64,000 nt of DNA from Endozoicomonas sp965198415 (GTDB lineage Bacteria > Pseudomonadota > Gammaproteobacteria > Pseudomonadales > Endozoicomonadaceae), in contig CBDAPN010000028.1 of assembly GCA_965198415.1 (NCBI GenBank), positions 558,001 to 622,000 of the forward strand. The letters run 5' to 3'. Each line of letters begins with the position of its first letter. Position 1 is the first letter of the stretch. This document shows positions 1-7,904 of this stretch, piece after piece. The translations under genes and the position numbers were made by a program. The notes under the pieces were generated by a model. The model saw only the letters and a program-made list of their open reading frames with translations. It was not told the origin of the DNA and did no database searches.

Positions 1-336
1 TAGACCGTAATCATGATAAGTCAACGATAAGTCGTGGACACCCTTAACTATCTCCGAAAAGGTGTCGCCTTTATCGAAGTTTTGCTTGCCATCATCGGTG
101 GTACTGCTGAAACCACTGCCATCACCTTTGGTGCCGCCATTGCCCATAGAGATGTAGCGCTTATCGGCATCTTCGAGTGCCCAACTGGCACCAATAGAAA
201 GCTGAGAATTAAAACTGCCCTCAACCTCACCGATGGTAAATGCCTGGGCAGAGGCTTGTTGGGCGGTAATGATTGAGATAGCGAACGCGAGCGAACGTCC
301 TAGCCTGAACGGCTGCTTTGTTCTGAGTGAAGGCAT
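1..336 (-). CDS. DUF1302 family exported protein, N-terminal part (cut by window edge)
   Basis: This reading frame runs off the left edge; 112 codons are visible from an ATG at 334-336. The translation starts with a basic and then hydrophobic signal-peptide-like segment ending near AQQASAQA. It continues with FTIGEVEGSFNSQLSIGASW, which resembles the conserved N-terminus of DUF1302 outer-membrane-associated proteins (recognised from memory). DUF1302 genes commonly sit beside YCF48-like and MMPL-transporter genes, and exactly these two follow on the opposite strand, which supports the call. The function of DUF1302 is not established. The C-terminus is outside the window, so completeness cannot be judged. 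No strong ribosome binding site precedes the ATG. Confidence 0.72.
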   Translation of the reverse strand, partial: MPSLRTKQPFRLGRSLAFAISIITAQQASAQAFTIGEVEGSFNSQLSIGASWALEDADKRYISMGNGGTKGDGSGFSSTTDDGKQNFDKGDTFSEIVKGVHDLSLTYHDYGL

Positions 337-436
337 GGGGAGATGTGTTCCGTTATTGTTATTGTTTTTTCACCGGAATCTGGTGCTTTGCAGCACCAAC
401 AAACCAGAGAGTCTACGACTACTGCAGTCTGTCTTG

Positions 437-472
437 AGGTTGTCTAACACGACAATAATCGTTATACAACCT
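437..472. promoter_or_regulatory. 36-bp imperfect palindrome between divergent genes
   Basis: AGGTTGT at 437-443 is matched by ACAACCT at 466-472. Inside it, ACGA and TCGT pair around CAATAA. The palindrome lies in the 335-bp gap between the DUF1302 gene (minus) and the YCF48-like gene (plus), where an operator for both promoters would sit. The regulator is unknown. Apart from this palindrome I see nothing else in 337-671. Confidence 0.35.
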
Positions 473-671
473 TAACTAACGTAAAATTGCAACACAATTT
501 AGCATTTTGGAATCAGTTTTTGTCATAGACTTATTTTCACGATCAACATAGAATCACATTCCAAAAGGGTATAAATGAATACGAATTCTAAAACCAAACC
601 CTTTTCCCAAAGGGCTTTACCCTGAGGTTCGCAGTACTCAAATAAAAATAAAAAAGACTGCAGAGGCGCCA

Positions 672-1643
672 ATGATTTTCAATTTCTCAAGAGCCAATTT
701 ACAGACCAAAAAAGTGCTGCGTACCTTGGCACTGGCCGGCTCCTTAATTCCCGCTGTTACAACATCCCAAGAGCCCGATTACGCCATTACCAGCAACAAG
801 GCACAACATTCTCTGCTGCTGGATATCATCCGTACACCTCAGCAAAACCGCATCATTACTGTAGGCGACCGTGGTCATATTCTCTATTCGGACGACGATG
901 GAAGTATTTGGCAACAAGCAACGGTGCCGACGCAACAATTGCTGACTGCCGTTTATTTTCCAACACCCTTGACCGGGTATGCCGTTGGCCACGATGCCTT
1001 GATATTGAAAACCACAGACGGCGGTCACAGCTGGCAAATCATTTATCAAGATCGTGAGCTTGAAGCCCCGTTGCTTGATGTCTGGTTTGCCAATGAACAT
1101 GACGGCGTCGCCGTTGGCGCTTTTGGCGCCATCCTCACTACCAACGATGGCGGCGCTACCTGGGTTGATCGCACCGGTGATCTGGATAACGAGGAAGGTT
1201 TCCACTACAACGCCATCACCAGCGATGGCGAGGGTAATCTCTGGCTGGTGGGAGAGGCGGGGTTACTGTTTCACTCTCGCGATGGCGCCAACCAGTGGCG
1301 TCGGCTGCAAAGCCCCTATCAGGGCAGCCTATTTGGTGTAACAGCCAGCGATAAGAAAGTGATTATCCACGGTCTGCTTGGCAACGCTTTTGTCAGCACT
1401 GACCAAGGCCTTAACTGGCAACCCGTCAACACCCGTCTGACCAAAACACTGTTTGGTTCAATCACCCGCAAAAACGGCAAAACCATTCTGGTTGGCAGTG
1501 CTGGTGCGATTGTCCGGGAAGCTCGGGAGAGTGAGTGGGCAGCTAATATCCGGGAGGGGCGATTGCTGTTGAACGCCTTAACGGAAACCAACAATGGCGA
1601 CCTGCTGGCCGTTGGGCAGGGGGGAATTCATCGCTTGAAATAG
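672..1643 (+). CDS. YCF48-like / BNR beta-propeller exported protein
   Basis: This 323-residue protein has a signal peptide at about residues 1-31. Repeated Asp-box motifs of the SxDxGxxW type occur near residues 73-80, 114-121, 157-164, 202-209 and 242-249. Such repeats form a beta-propeller of the YCF48 (photosystem II assembly factor-like) family. In non-photosynthetic proteobacteria these proteins are typically encoded next to MMPL/RND transporters and DUF1302/DUF1329 proteins and are thought to work with the transporter. The MMPL gene begins only 64 bp downstream on the same strand, so the two probably form an operon. The substrate cannot be told from the sequence. Confidence 0.82.
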   Translation: MIFNFSRANLQTKKVLRTLALAGSLIPAVTTSQEPDYAITSNKAQHSLLLDIIRTPQQNRIITVGDRGHILYSDDDGSIWQQATVPTQQLLTAVYFPTPLTGYAVGHDALILKTTDGGHSWQIIYQDRELEAPLLDVWFANEHDGVAVGAFGAILTTNDGGATWVDRTGDLDNEEGFHYNAITSDGEGNLWLVGEAGLLFHSRDGANQWRRLQSPYQGSLFGVTASDKKVIIHGLLGNAFVSTDQGLNWQPVNTRLTKTLFGSITRKNGKTILVGSAGAIVREARESEWAANIREGRLLLNALTETNNGDLLAVGQGGIHRLK

Positions 1644-1707
1644 TGGCTGTTTTGAATAATTGGTCTGTATGGAATTGCATAATAAAAATTAAATCAAGGT
1701 TTTGCCC

Positions 1708-3885
1708 ATGTCGCCCCAAGCTCTGGAAAAGCTCATCTTTAATAACCGGCTAACGGTCTGTTTGCTGTTTTTGTTCGTTACCGCTGTTTTAACCTGGCAA
1801 ATCATGACCGGATTGCGAGTGGATGCCAGCTTTCAAAAAATGATCCCGATGCAGCACCCGTTTATTCAGAATATGTTCCAGTTTATGGAGCGTTCTGGTA
1901 ACACCATTCGTATCGCCGTGAAAAATAATGAAGGTGATATTTTTGATCCCGCCTATATGGAAAACCTGAAAAAAATTGGTGATGAAGTTTTCTTTTTGCA
2001 AGGTGTTGACCGCTCGGCAATGAAGTCCCTGTGGACTCCCAATGTGCGTTGGACAGAAGTCACCGAAGAGGGTTTTGATGGCGGCCCGGTTATTCCCCAA
2101 ACTTACGACGGTAGCCCTGCAAGCCTCGAAGAGCTGCAACGAAACGTGCTGCGCTCCGGGCAGGTAGGGCAGCTGGTGGCTAATGATTTTAAGTCCAGCA
2201 TAATCAGTGCGCCGCTGCTTGAAAAAGACCCCGCCACCGGCGCAAAGCTCGATTATGCTGCGCTGTCGGCAGAGCTTGAGCTGATTCGGGAGAAATTTCA
2301 GTCTGAGGGCGTTAGCCTGCACATCGTGGGTATTGCCAAGGTGTTTGGTGACCTGTTTGACGGAATCAAGTCCATCGTCGTTTTTTTTGTGGTGGCGGTA
2401 CTGATTACTCTGGTGCTGCTCTATTTTTATTCCCGCTGTTGGCGCAGTACTTTAATTCCCCTGCTTACCTCGCTGATTGCTGTGGTTTGGCAAATGGGTT
2501 TGCTGGCTGCTCTGGGTTACGGACTGGATCTTTACTCGGTGTTGGTGCCCTTTTTGATTTTTGCTATTGGGGTTAGTCATGGTGTGCAGATCATTAACAG
2601 CACCGGCATTGAAGCGGCCGCTGGGGCGGATAAAACCATGGCCGCCCGCCGGGCATTTCAGGTGCTCGTTATCCCCGGTATTATTGCCTTGCTTTCCGAC
2701 GCCATTGGCTTTTTGACGCTGTTGGTGATTGATATTCAGGTCATCCGTGATCTGGCGGTGACAGCAAGTATCGGCGTTGCCACGATCATTCTGACCAATT
2801 TGGTGCTGTTGCCGGTGCTGCTCTCTTATCTTGGCGTGGGAAGTAAAGCCATTGTTAGAGTTCAGGTTAGCCAAAAAACGACGGGTGGCGTATGGGAGAG
2901 GTTGTCGGGCTTTGCAAACCCCAAGATCGCCAGAGTCTCCATTTTGCTGGCTGCTATCGGCTTTGGTGCTGGCGTTTATTACTCTCAGGGGCTTCAGGTA
3001 GGCGACCTTGATCCCGGAGCGCCGGAGTTTCATCCGGACTCTCGCTATAACCGGGACAACCACTTTCTCACCAGCAATTATTCCACCAGTTCTGATCTGT
3101 TCATTGTTATGGTAACCAGCGCCCCGGAGCAGTGCTCCGCCTACCCGGTGATGAACGCCATGGACCGTTACATGTGGGCTATGGAAAACATACCGGGAGT
3201 CCAGAAAGCGGTGTCTATGGTTACCTATTCCAAACAAGTCATCAAAGGTTTTAATGAAGGGAACGTCAAATGGCAGACGCTCTCCCGCAACGCTCATGTG
3301 CTTAACAGCTCAATTGTTTCTGCTTCACACCTTTACAACTCGGACTGCTCTGTGGCGCCCGTCGTGTTATTTCTCGACGACCATAAAGCCGAAACGCTGG
3401 CACGGGTTGTGGATGCCAGCTTGGCATTTGCAGACCAAAACAACAATGAACAATTTCAGTTCCGCCTCGCCACCGGTAATGCCGGTGTTGAAGCGGCGAC
3501 CAATGAAGTCATCAGCACCGCCCAGACGAAAATGCTGCTCTGGGTCTATGGCGTGGTTTGTGCGTTATGCCTGCTGACTTTCCGCTCGGTGAAAGCGGTG
3601 ATCTGTATTGTGGTTCCCCTGACATTAACGTCGGTGCTGTGCCAGGCGCTGATGGCGACTTTGGGAATTGGGGTTAAAGTTGCTACTCTGCCGGTGATCG
3701 CTCTTGGGGTTGGTATTGGCGTGGATTACGGTATATACATTTATAGTCGTTTAGATGGTCTGCTCAAGCAGGGATTGCCGTTGCAGCAAGCCTACCATAA
3801 AACACTGCAAATCACTGGCAAGGCGGTGACCTTTACCGGTATCACGCTGGCCATCGGCGTAGGCACCTGGATTTTTTCCCTCTGA
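1708..3885 (+). CDS. MMPL/RND family transporter, C-terminus frameshifted
   Basis: The protein is a large inner-membrane RND-superfamily transporter of the MMPL type. TM1 (near residues 15-33) is followed by a periplasmic domain, a hydrophobic bundle, a second periplasmic domain and a second bundle containing GVGIGVDYGIYIYSRLDG. Family function is proton-driven export of lipids or hydrophobic compounds; the substrate is unknown. The ATG at 1708 is preceded by AAGG at 8-bp spacing; a TTG at 1702 is the alternative. The frame stops at 3885 after GVGTWIFSL, but the next frame continues with PLKFQADMGILLTFMFIWN-like sequence to a stop at 4028. One missing C near 3876-3880 would explain this. The intact protein would have about 774 residues. 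Confidence 0.85.
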   Translation: MSPQALEKLIFNNRLTVCLLFLFVTAVLTWQIMTGLRVDASFQKMIPMQHPFIQNMFQFMERSGNTIRIAVKNNEGDIFDPAYMENLKKIGDEVFFLQGVDRSAMKSLWTPNVRWTEVTEEGFDGGPVIPQTYDGSPASLEELQRNVLRSGQVGQLVANDFKSSIISAPLLEKDPATGAKLDYAALSAELELIREKFQSEGVSLHIVGIAKVFGDLFDGIKSIVVFFVVAVLITLVLLYFYSRCWRSTLIPLLTSLIAVVWQMGLLAALGYGLDLYSVLVPFLIFAIGVSHGVQIINSTGIEAAAGADKTMAARRAFQVLVIPGIIALLSDAIGFLTLLVIDIQVIRDLAVTASIGVATIILTNLVLLPVLLSYLGVGSKAIVRVQVSQKTTGGVWERLSGFANPKIARVSILLAAIGFGAGVYYSQGLQVGDLDPGAPEFHPDSRYNRDNHFLTSNYSTSSDLFIVMVTSAPEQCSAYPVMNAMDRYMWAMENIPGVQKAVSMVTYSKQVIKGFNEGNVKWQTLSRNAHVLNSSIVSASHLYNSDCSVAPVVLFLDDHKAETLARVVDASLAFADQNNNEQFQFRLATGNAGVEAATNEVISTAQTKMLLWVYGVVCALCLLTFRSVKAVICIVVPLTLTSVLCQALMATLGIGVKVATLPVIALGVGIGVDYGIYIYSRLDGLLKQGLPLQQAYHKTLQITGKAVTFTGITLAIGVGTWIFSL

Positions 3886-4028
3886 AGTTTCAGGCCGATA
3901 TGGGCATCTTGCTGACTTTTATGTTCATTTGGAACATGGTAGGGGCGATATGGCTGCTGCCAGCGCTGGTCAGTTTACTGGGCGGGAAATCTGCTGTGCA
4001 CAGTGAGGCGGTGCCAGAGTATGGGTGA
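3886..4028 (+). pseudogene. Out-of-frame 3' tail of the MMPL transporter gene
   Basis: Read in the +1-shifted frame from about 3878, this stretch encodes the last roughly 48 residues expected of the transporter, including a final membrane helix (MGILLTFMFIWNMVGAIWLL), and ends at TGA 4026-4028. It has no start codon of its own. It is either a genuine frameshift mutation or a sequencing or assembly error in a run of C/T. Confidence 0.75.
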
Positions 4029-4073
4029 ATTTTTGCAGACCCGTGCTATTAGCAAGGGTCTGAATAGAGCGGG

Positions 4074-4268
4074 TTAATCGTGTACAAATTGATTATTCAA
4101 CGGTTGGTAGTGAAAGCGGATTTTGTGCAGTTGTCGTTCAATGTCTCGCTGGCTCATATCCAGCTCGTCAGATAACTGCTGCAACGAATGACACGTCAGT
4201 CGTAGCTTTTCATTGACAATGCCCAGTAGGACAAAGGGGTTGAGGTCTTGTGGATGGTCTAACTCCAT
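4074..4268 (-). CDS. Small DUF4250-like protein
   Basis: This 64-residue cytoplasmic protein starts at the ATG complementary to 4266-4268. GGAGGA lies about 8 bp upstream, a strong ribosome binding site that favours this start over a longer reading frame reaching 4355. The pattern NPFVLLGIVNEKLR, then SLxxLxDELD, then FHYQPLNNQF resembles DUF4250, a short domain of unknown function that also ends in an NQF-like motif. The gene lies 93 bp downstream of the DAHP synthase gene on the same strand and could be co-transcribed. The family match is from memory. Confidence 0.6.
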   Translation of the reverse strand: MELDHPQDLNPFVLLGIVNEKLRLTCHSLQQLSDELDMSQRDIERQLHKIRFHYQPLNNQFVHD

Positions 4269-4360
4269 GGTGACATCCTCCGTCTTTGTATCACTCTTAA
4301 AACATAGCGCAAATAGGCAGTGTTTGTGAAACATTGAAGCCACAGAGCTAAACAACGTTG

Positions 4361-5728
4361 TTAGCTTGTGGCGTTTTTATACTTACGACACTTTTTTAAT
4401 GTTTCAGCAATCAGAAAGGCCAGTTCCAACGCTTGGTCAGCATTGAGGCGCGGGTCGCAGTGGGTATGATAGCGATTGCCAAGATGATCTTCCGTGACCG
4501 CATGAGCGCCGCCCACACATTCGGTGACGTTCTGCCCGGTCATCTCAAAATGGACGCCGCCGGCATAGGTTCCTTCGCCCTGATGCACCGCAAAAAACTG
4601 TTCAACTTCGGCAAGAATTTTTGCCACCTCGCGGGTTTTGAAACCATTGCTGGCTTTGTAAGTATTGCCGTGCATAGGGTCGCAACTCCACAACACATGC
4701 CTGCCTTCCCGTTGCACTGCCCGCAGCAGCGGCGGCAACCCGTTTTCAACCTTACCCGCACCCATACGAACAATGACGTTCAGTTTGCCGGGGGTGTTGT
4801 TTGGGTTAATTAAGTCAATGAGTCGAATCAGGTCATCCGGTTTCAGTGTCGGGCCAGCTTTGAGGCCGATGGGGTTTTGAATGCCTCGCACAAACTCCAC
4901 ATGTCCACCATCCACTTGCCGGGTACGGTCACCCACCCAGAGCATGTGGGCGGAGCAGTCGAACCAGTCGCCGGAAAGGCTGTCGCGCCGGGTCATTGCC
5001 TGTTCGTAGGGTAACAATAGCGCCTCGTGGGAGGTATAAAAGGAAGTTTCACGAATTGTCGAGGTGTGCTCGGCGGTAATGCCACAGGCTTTCATAAAGT
5101 TCAGAGTTTCATCAATTCGATCCGCCAAGTTGCGATACTGGTCGGAATGTGGGCTGCTGGAGACAAAATCGAGGTTCCAGGCATGGACCCGCTCAAGAGA
5201 TGCCAGCCCCCCTTGGGCAAATGCCCGCAACAGATTGAGGGTGGCAGCCGCCTGATGGTATGCCTGCAGCATTCTTTGTGGGTCTGGGTCACGGGCTATT
5301 GGGGAGAATTCGGTGCCATTGATAATATCTCCCCGGTAAATGGGCAGCTCAATACCGTTAATGGTCTCGGTGCCACTGCTTCTTGGCTTGGCAAACTGGC
5401 CAGCCAGACGCCCCACTTTGATTACCGGGCAGGCGGCACCAAAGGTAAGCACAATGGCCATCTGCATCATGACTTTAAAAGTGTCGCGGATGTTATTGGC
5501 GGTAAACTCTACAAAGCTTTCAGCACAATCGCCGCCCTGCAGTAAAAATGCCTTGCCCCGGGTGGCGTCAGCCAGACGGTTTCTTAATTCGTTGACCTCG
5601 CCAGCAAATACCAGCGGCGGCATCGTCGACAGTTCCTGCTCGACCCGGCTCAGTTTTTCCTGATCAGGGTATTCTGGCAGTTGGAGTAACGGCATGTCTC
5701 TCCAGCTATCAACACTCCATGAGTTCAT
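4361..5728 (-). CDS. Class II 3-deoxy-7-phosphoheptulonate (DAHP) synthase
   Basis: This 455-residue cytoplasmic enzyme condenses phosphoenolpyruvate with erythrose 4-phosphate, the first step of the shikimate pathway. The class II family signature is clear: GKAFLLQGGDCAESF near residues 57-71, KVGRLAGQFAKPRS, GGHVEFVRGIQNPIGLK, RMGAGKVENGLPPLL and WSCDPMHGNTYKA. Class II enzymes supply metal and substrate ligands from these Cys, Arg, Glu and His positions. The length fits the family (about 450). Microbial class II enzymes serve either general aromatic biosynthesis or secondary metabolism such as phenazines. No biosynthetic cluster is adjacent here, so a housekeeping role is more likely. Confidence 0.93.
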   Translation of the reverse strand: MNSWSVDSWRDMPLLQLPEYPDQEKLSRVEQELSTMPPLVFAGEVNELRNRLADATRGKAFLLQGGDCAESFVEFTANNIRDTFKVMMQMAIVLTFGAACPVIKVGRLAGQFAKPRSSGTETINGIELPIYRGDIINGTEFSPIARDPDPQRMLQAYHQAAATLNLLRAFAQGGLASLERVHAWNLDFVSSSPHSDQYRNLADRIDETLNFMKACGITAEHTSTIRETSFYTSHEALLLPYEQAMTRRDSLSGDWFDCSAHMLWVGDRTRQVDGGHVEFVRGIQNPIGLKAGPTLKPDDLIRLIDLINPNNTPGKLNVIVRMGAGKVENGLPPLLRAVQREGRHVLWSCDPMHGNTYKASNGFKTREVAKILAEVEQFFAVHQGEGTYAGGVHFEMTGQNVTECVGGAHAVTEDHLGNRYHTHCDPRLNADQALELAFLIAETLKKCRKYKNATS

Positions 5729-5943
5729 TACGTCACCCGTCTTGACTGCAAATGGAGTTATTCTACATCAATATCCACTGCGTGGCTGTGAAGTTTTGCT
5801 CTGCCGGGGTGGAGGGAAGTTGGACGCTCAGAAAGCTGCCGATTCAGCTTTTTATTGGAGATTATCGAGGTTTATTCTTTACAGGCGTCTATGAGAGTGC
5901 TATATAAATCTCGAACTTAATTATTGTTTGTCCCTATTTATCC

Positions 5944-6021
5944 ATGAACTATTCAGCCATTACCATGAAAACCATGAAACCCGGCATCATTATGATGTGC
6001 CGGGGGGGTTGTCGTGGATAG
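5944..6021 (+). CDS. Candidate attenuator leader peptide (25 aa)
   Basis: ATG at 5944 opens a 25-codon frame ending at TAG 6019-6021, 16 bp before the attenuator stem. It encodes MNYSAITMKTMKPGIIMM followed by CRGGCRG, with consecutive Ile-Ile-Met-Met codons at positions 15-18 lying in a hairpin (CCCGGCATCA pairs with TGATG...CCGGG, about 5980-6005). The geometry recalls the ilvGMEDA leader of E. coli. No strong ribosome binding site is visible upstream of any of its Met codons, so translation is unproven. Confidence 0.4.
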   Translation: MNYSAITMKTMKPGIIMMCRGGCRG

Positions 6022-6037
6022 CTGAAAAGCTGAAACG

Positions 6038-6074
6038 AGCCCCCGCACCGCTAACGGTCCGGGGGCTTTTTTTT
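6038..6074 (+). terminator. ilv-type transcription attenuator
   Basis: AGCCCCCG-C-ACCG at 6038-6050, loop CTAA, then CGGT-C-CGGGGGCT to 6067, followed by eight T. The stem closely resembles the textbook ilvGMEDA attenuator of enterobacteria. The upstream G-run at 6001-6008 could pair with the C-rich arm as an antiterminator. It sits 27 bp before the GTG of the IlvM-like gene. Confidence 0.82.
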
Positions 6075-6100
6075 GTGCATTGTATTGAAAGGAAAAGAGC

Positions 6101-6349
6101 GTGAGCGAACTGAATCTTCATCTCATTATCTCCGGCGACCCCTCCAATCTGGAGCAAGTGCTTCAGTGCAGCTGCGAAAACGGACAGCACCTGAAGAGCT
6201 TTGCCGCCGAGCTTAACCCGCGCCGAAACCAGTATGAAATCAAAATGTGCGTTTCCGGTGTCGTCAATCAACAGCAGACTGTCGGGCGGTTGGCAGAGCT
6301 GGAGTACATTCGCGAGCTTAACCCCCTGAGATCGTTACAGTTACTTTAA
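6101..6349 (+). CDS. Orphan IlvM-like ACT-domain protein
   Basis: An 82-residue protein starting at GTG 6101, with AAAGGA 8 bp upstream. The pattern (LHLIISGDPSNLEQVL, then AELNPRRNQYEIKMCV, then TVGRLAELEYIREL) fits one beta-alpha-beta ACT domain of the size and layout of IlvM, the small regulatory subunit of acetolactate synthase II. The ilv-type attenuator directly upstream supports this. No large subunit (ilvG) is next to it: the upstream gene is a divergent DAHP synthase and the downstream gene is convergent. It may regulate a catalytic subunit encoded elsewhere, or it may be a relic. Its last 9 bp overlap the convergent sulfurtransferase gene. Confidence 0.6.
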   Translation: MSELNLHLIISGDPSNLEQVLQCSCENGQHLKSFAAELNPRRNQYEIKMCVSGVVNQQQTVGRLAELEYIRELNPLRSLQLL

Positions 6350-7180
6350 ATGATGGGATGGTTCAACAGGGCGTCTGAGGTCTGTAATCCACTCACTCCA
6401 GGAACCCGGGTAAAGCACCGCTCCCGATAGCCCTGCCAGCTCCATGGCGAAAATATTGTGACATGCCGTCACTCCGGAGCCGCAGTAAAAGATTGGTTTA
6501 TTGTTATTGCCAATCAGGGCGGTTAGCATGTCGTGTAATCTCTCTGGCGTCAGAAAACGGCCGTTTTCATCCAGATTGTTCGTAAACGGATGACACACTG
6601 CACCGGGTATATGGCCAGCTGCACAATCAATGGCCTCTTCTTCGCCCCGAAACCGTTCATAGGCTCTGGCATCGATTAACGTCAGTGGTTTCTCCAATGC
6701 AGCCAACAGCTCAGCACTGCTTATGGTTGGCATTTGTCCCGTTGCAAAGGCGCTCAGGCTAGGTGATGGGTTTGACGTTTTGGCAGTGATCGGATAACGA
6801 GCCGCTTGCCAGGCCTTCATCCCGCCATGCAGTATTCGGGCTTTAGTCACTCCGGCCCAGCGCAACAGCCACCACGCTCTTGCGGCCATAGCGTGGCCAC
6901 CGTCGTCATAAACGACTACTGTAGAATGATTATTCACCCCCCAGTTTCTCAGCGTGGATTGCCACTGTATGGGTTCAGGCAGAGGGTGACGACCGGTTTT
7001 ACCCAAAATGATGGCACCGGAAAGATCCTTTTCTAGGTCGGCATAGAGTGCACCCGGAATGTGTCCTTGCTGATGCATCATGCGCCCTTGTCGGACATTG
7101 GCAAGGTTGAAGCGGGTGTCCAGTAAGATCAGGTTTGGGTCCTGTAACAGTGTTGCCAGCATTTCAGGCTCAATTAACAT
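6341..7180 (-). CDS. sseA: 3-mercaptopyruvate / thiosulfate sulfurtransferase (tandem rhodanese)
   Basis: This 279-residue cytoplasmic enzyme has two rhodanese domains (about 1-130 and 150-275). The C-terminal domain carries the catalytic loop CGSGVTAC at residues 233-240, with Cys233 as the sulfur-carrying residue. This loop is typical of the SseA group, which transfers sulfur from mercaptopyruvate to thiophilic acceptors; classical rhodaneses have CRxGxR. The N-terminal domain has the expected HIPGALYADLEKDLS and YDDGGHAMAARAWWLLRW motifs. The length matches SseA (about 280). The gene is monocistronic and convergent with the IlvM-like gene. Confidence 0.88.
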   Translation of the reverse strand: MLIEPEMLATLLQDPNLILLDTRFNLANVRQGRMMHQQGHIPGALYADLEKDLSGAIILGKTGRHPLPEPIQWQSTLRNWGVNNHSTVVVYDDGGHAMAARAWWLLRWAGVTKARILHGGMKAWQAARYPITAKTSNPSPSLSAFATGQMPTISSAELLAALEKPLTLIDARAYERFRGEEEAIDCAAGHIPGAVCHPFTNNLDENGRFLTPERLHDMLTALIGNNNKPIFYCGSGVTACHNIFAMELAGLSGAVLYPGSWSEWITDLRRPVEPSHHLK

Positions 7181-7351
7181 AGTCCTACCTCTTTCTGATA
7201 GCCGCCGGGTAACAGCTCAAGATTTCCTCGAATTTCATGAGGGCTTGGTGATAAAGGAGGCTGAAATTATCATTCGCCATAGCCAATGACATGGCGATCA
7301 CCCTTGCAGGTTAACCGGATAATTGAAAATAAGAAAGGCGCTTATGAGGGG

Positions 7352-7380
7352 TAATTAAAACCCACCAGCTAGCTGGTGGG
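7352..7380 (-). terminator. Intrinsic terminator (minus strand)
   Basis: CCCACCAGCTAGCTGGTGGG at 7361-7380 is a perfect 20-bp palindrome. On the minus strand it is followed by TTTTAATTAC, a rho-independent terminator for leftward transcripts coming from the 7577-7876 gene and possibly purL. I see nothing else convincing in the rest of 7181-7510. Confidence 0.7.
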
Positions 7381-7510
7381 CATCACATCCTTGTGATTAG
7401 TGCAGTCCATGCAGTTACTACACTAGCAATTCAACTGCTTAACCAATATCAGCAATTACGCCAGATGGTGTGAGATATGTCTTACCCGTGCTTGTGTAAA
7501 ACATCGTCTT

Positions 7511-7561
7511 TATGCCCTCTGGGTATTTATGCCCTTTGGGTATTTATGCCCTTTGGGTACG
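7511..7561. repeat. Three tandem copies of a 17-bp unit (TATGCCCTTTGGGTATT)
   Basis: Three head-to-tail copies of a 17-bp unit, with one substitution in the first copy and two in the last. The unit contains GGGTATTTATGCCC, an imperfect inverted repeat that could fold with a G-U pair. The same unit occurs inverted at 57520-57581. In both places the array lies just after a stop codon and reads the same way relative to the preceding gene. Confidence 0.85.
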
Positions 7562-7576
7562 ATAGGGCGTAGAGTG

Positions 7577-7876
7577 TCAGTTGCTGTTTGTCTTATCAAC
7601 GATCTCGTCGTTGCGAATGACTTTGTGTGATAACAAATTGTCCAGCTCTTGGTCGTCGGGTGTAGCAAGAATGATACGGGTCTCGTTTGAAAGCTCATCG
7701 TCGTACAGGTCAAAGTGTTCTTCAGCGGTTTTTTCGGGTTTTTCGGTTTTTTTCACCACCGTGCTGGTGACCGGTTCAACTGTTGTTATTACCTCTTGCT
7801 GTTGTGAATAGAAAAGCCAGCCGCCAATACCGGCGGCCAGAATCAGTGCTACGACAAAAACTATTTTTTTAGTCAT
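7577..7876 (-). CDS. Small single-pass membrane protein of unknown function
   Basis: A 99-residue protein. MTKK is followed by a hydrophobic segment at about residues 5-22 (a membrane anchor or uncleaved signal), a Thr/Val/Lys-rich linker (residues 28-52) and an acidic tail (HFDLYDDELSNETRIIL, then PDDQELDNLL). The tail probably lies in the periplasm. I do not recognise a family. The gene ends just before the 17-bp tandem repeat and begins 28 bp after the end of purL on the same strand, so it could share the purL transcript. The ribosome binding site is weak (AGG at 9 bp). Confidence 0.6.
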   Translation of the reverse strand: MTKKIVFVVALILAAGIGGWLFYSQQQEVITTVEPVTSTVVKKTEKPEKTAEEHFDLYDDELSNETRIILATPDDQELDNLLSHKVIRNDEIVDKTNSN

Positions 7877-7904
7877 TTAATAACGCCTGCAGCTTACAAA
7901 ATTA

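Noticed and set aside
2452..3297. 281-codon leftward frame inside the MMPL gene
   Set aside because: Antisense shadow rich in Asn/His/Gln, typical of reverse reading of a membrane protein gene.
7511..7561. Possible mini-CRISPR
   Set aside because: The 17-bp units are directly abutting with no spacers, so it is a simple tandem repeat.
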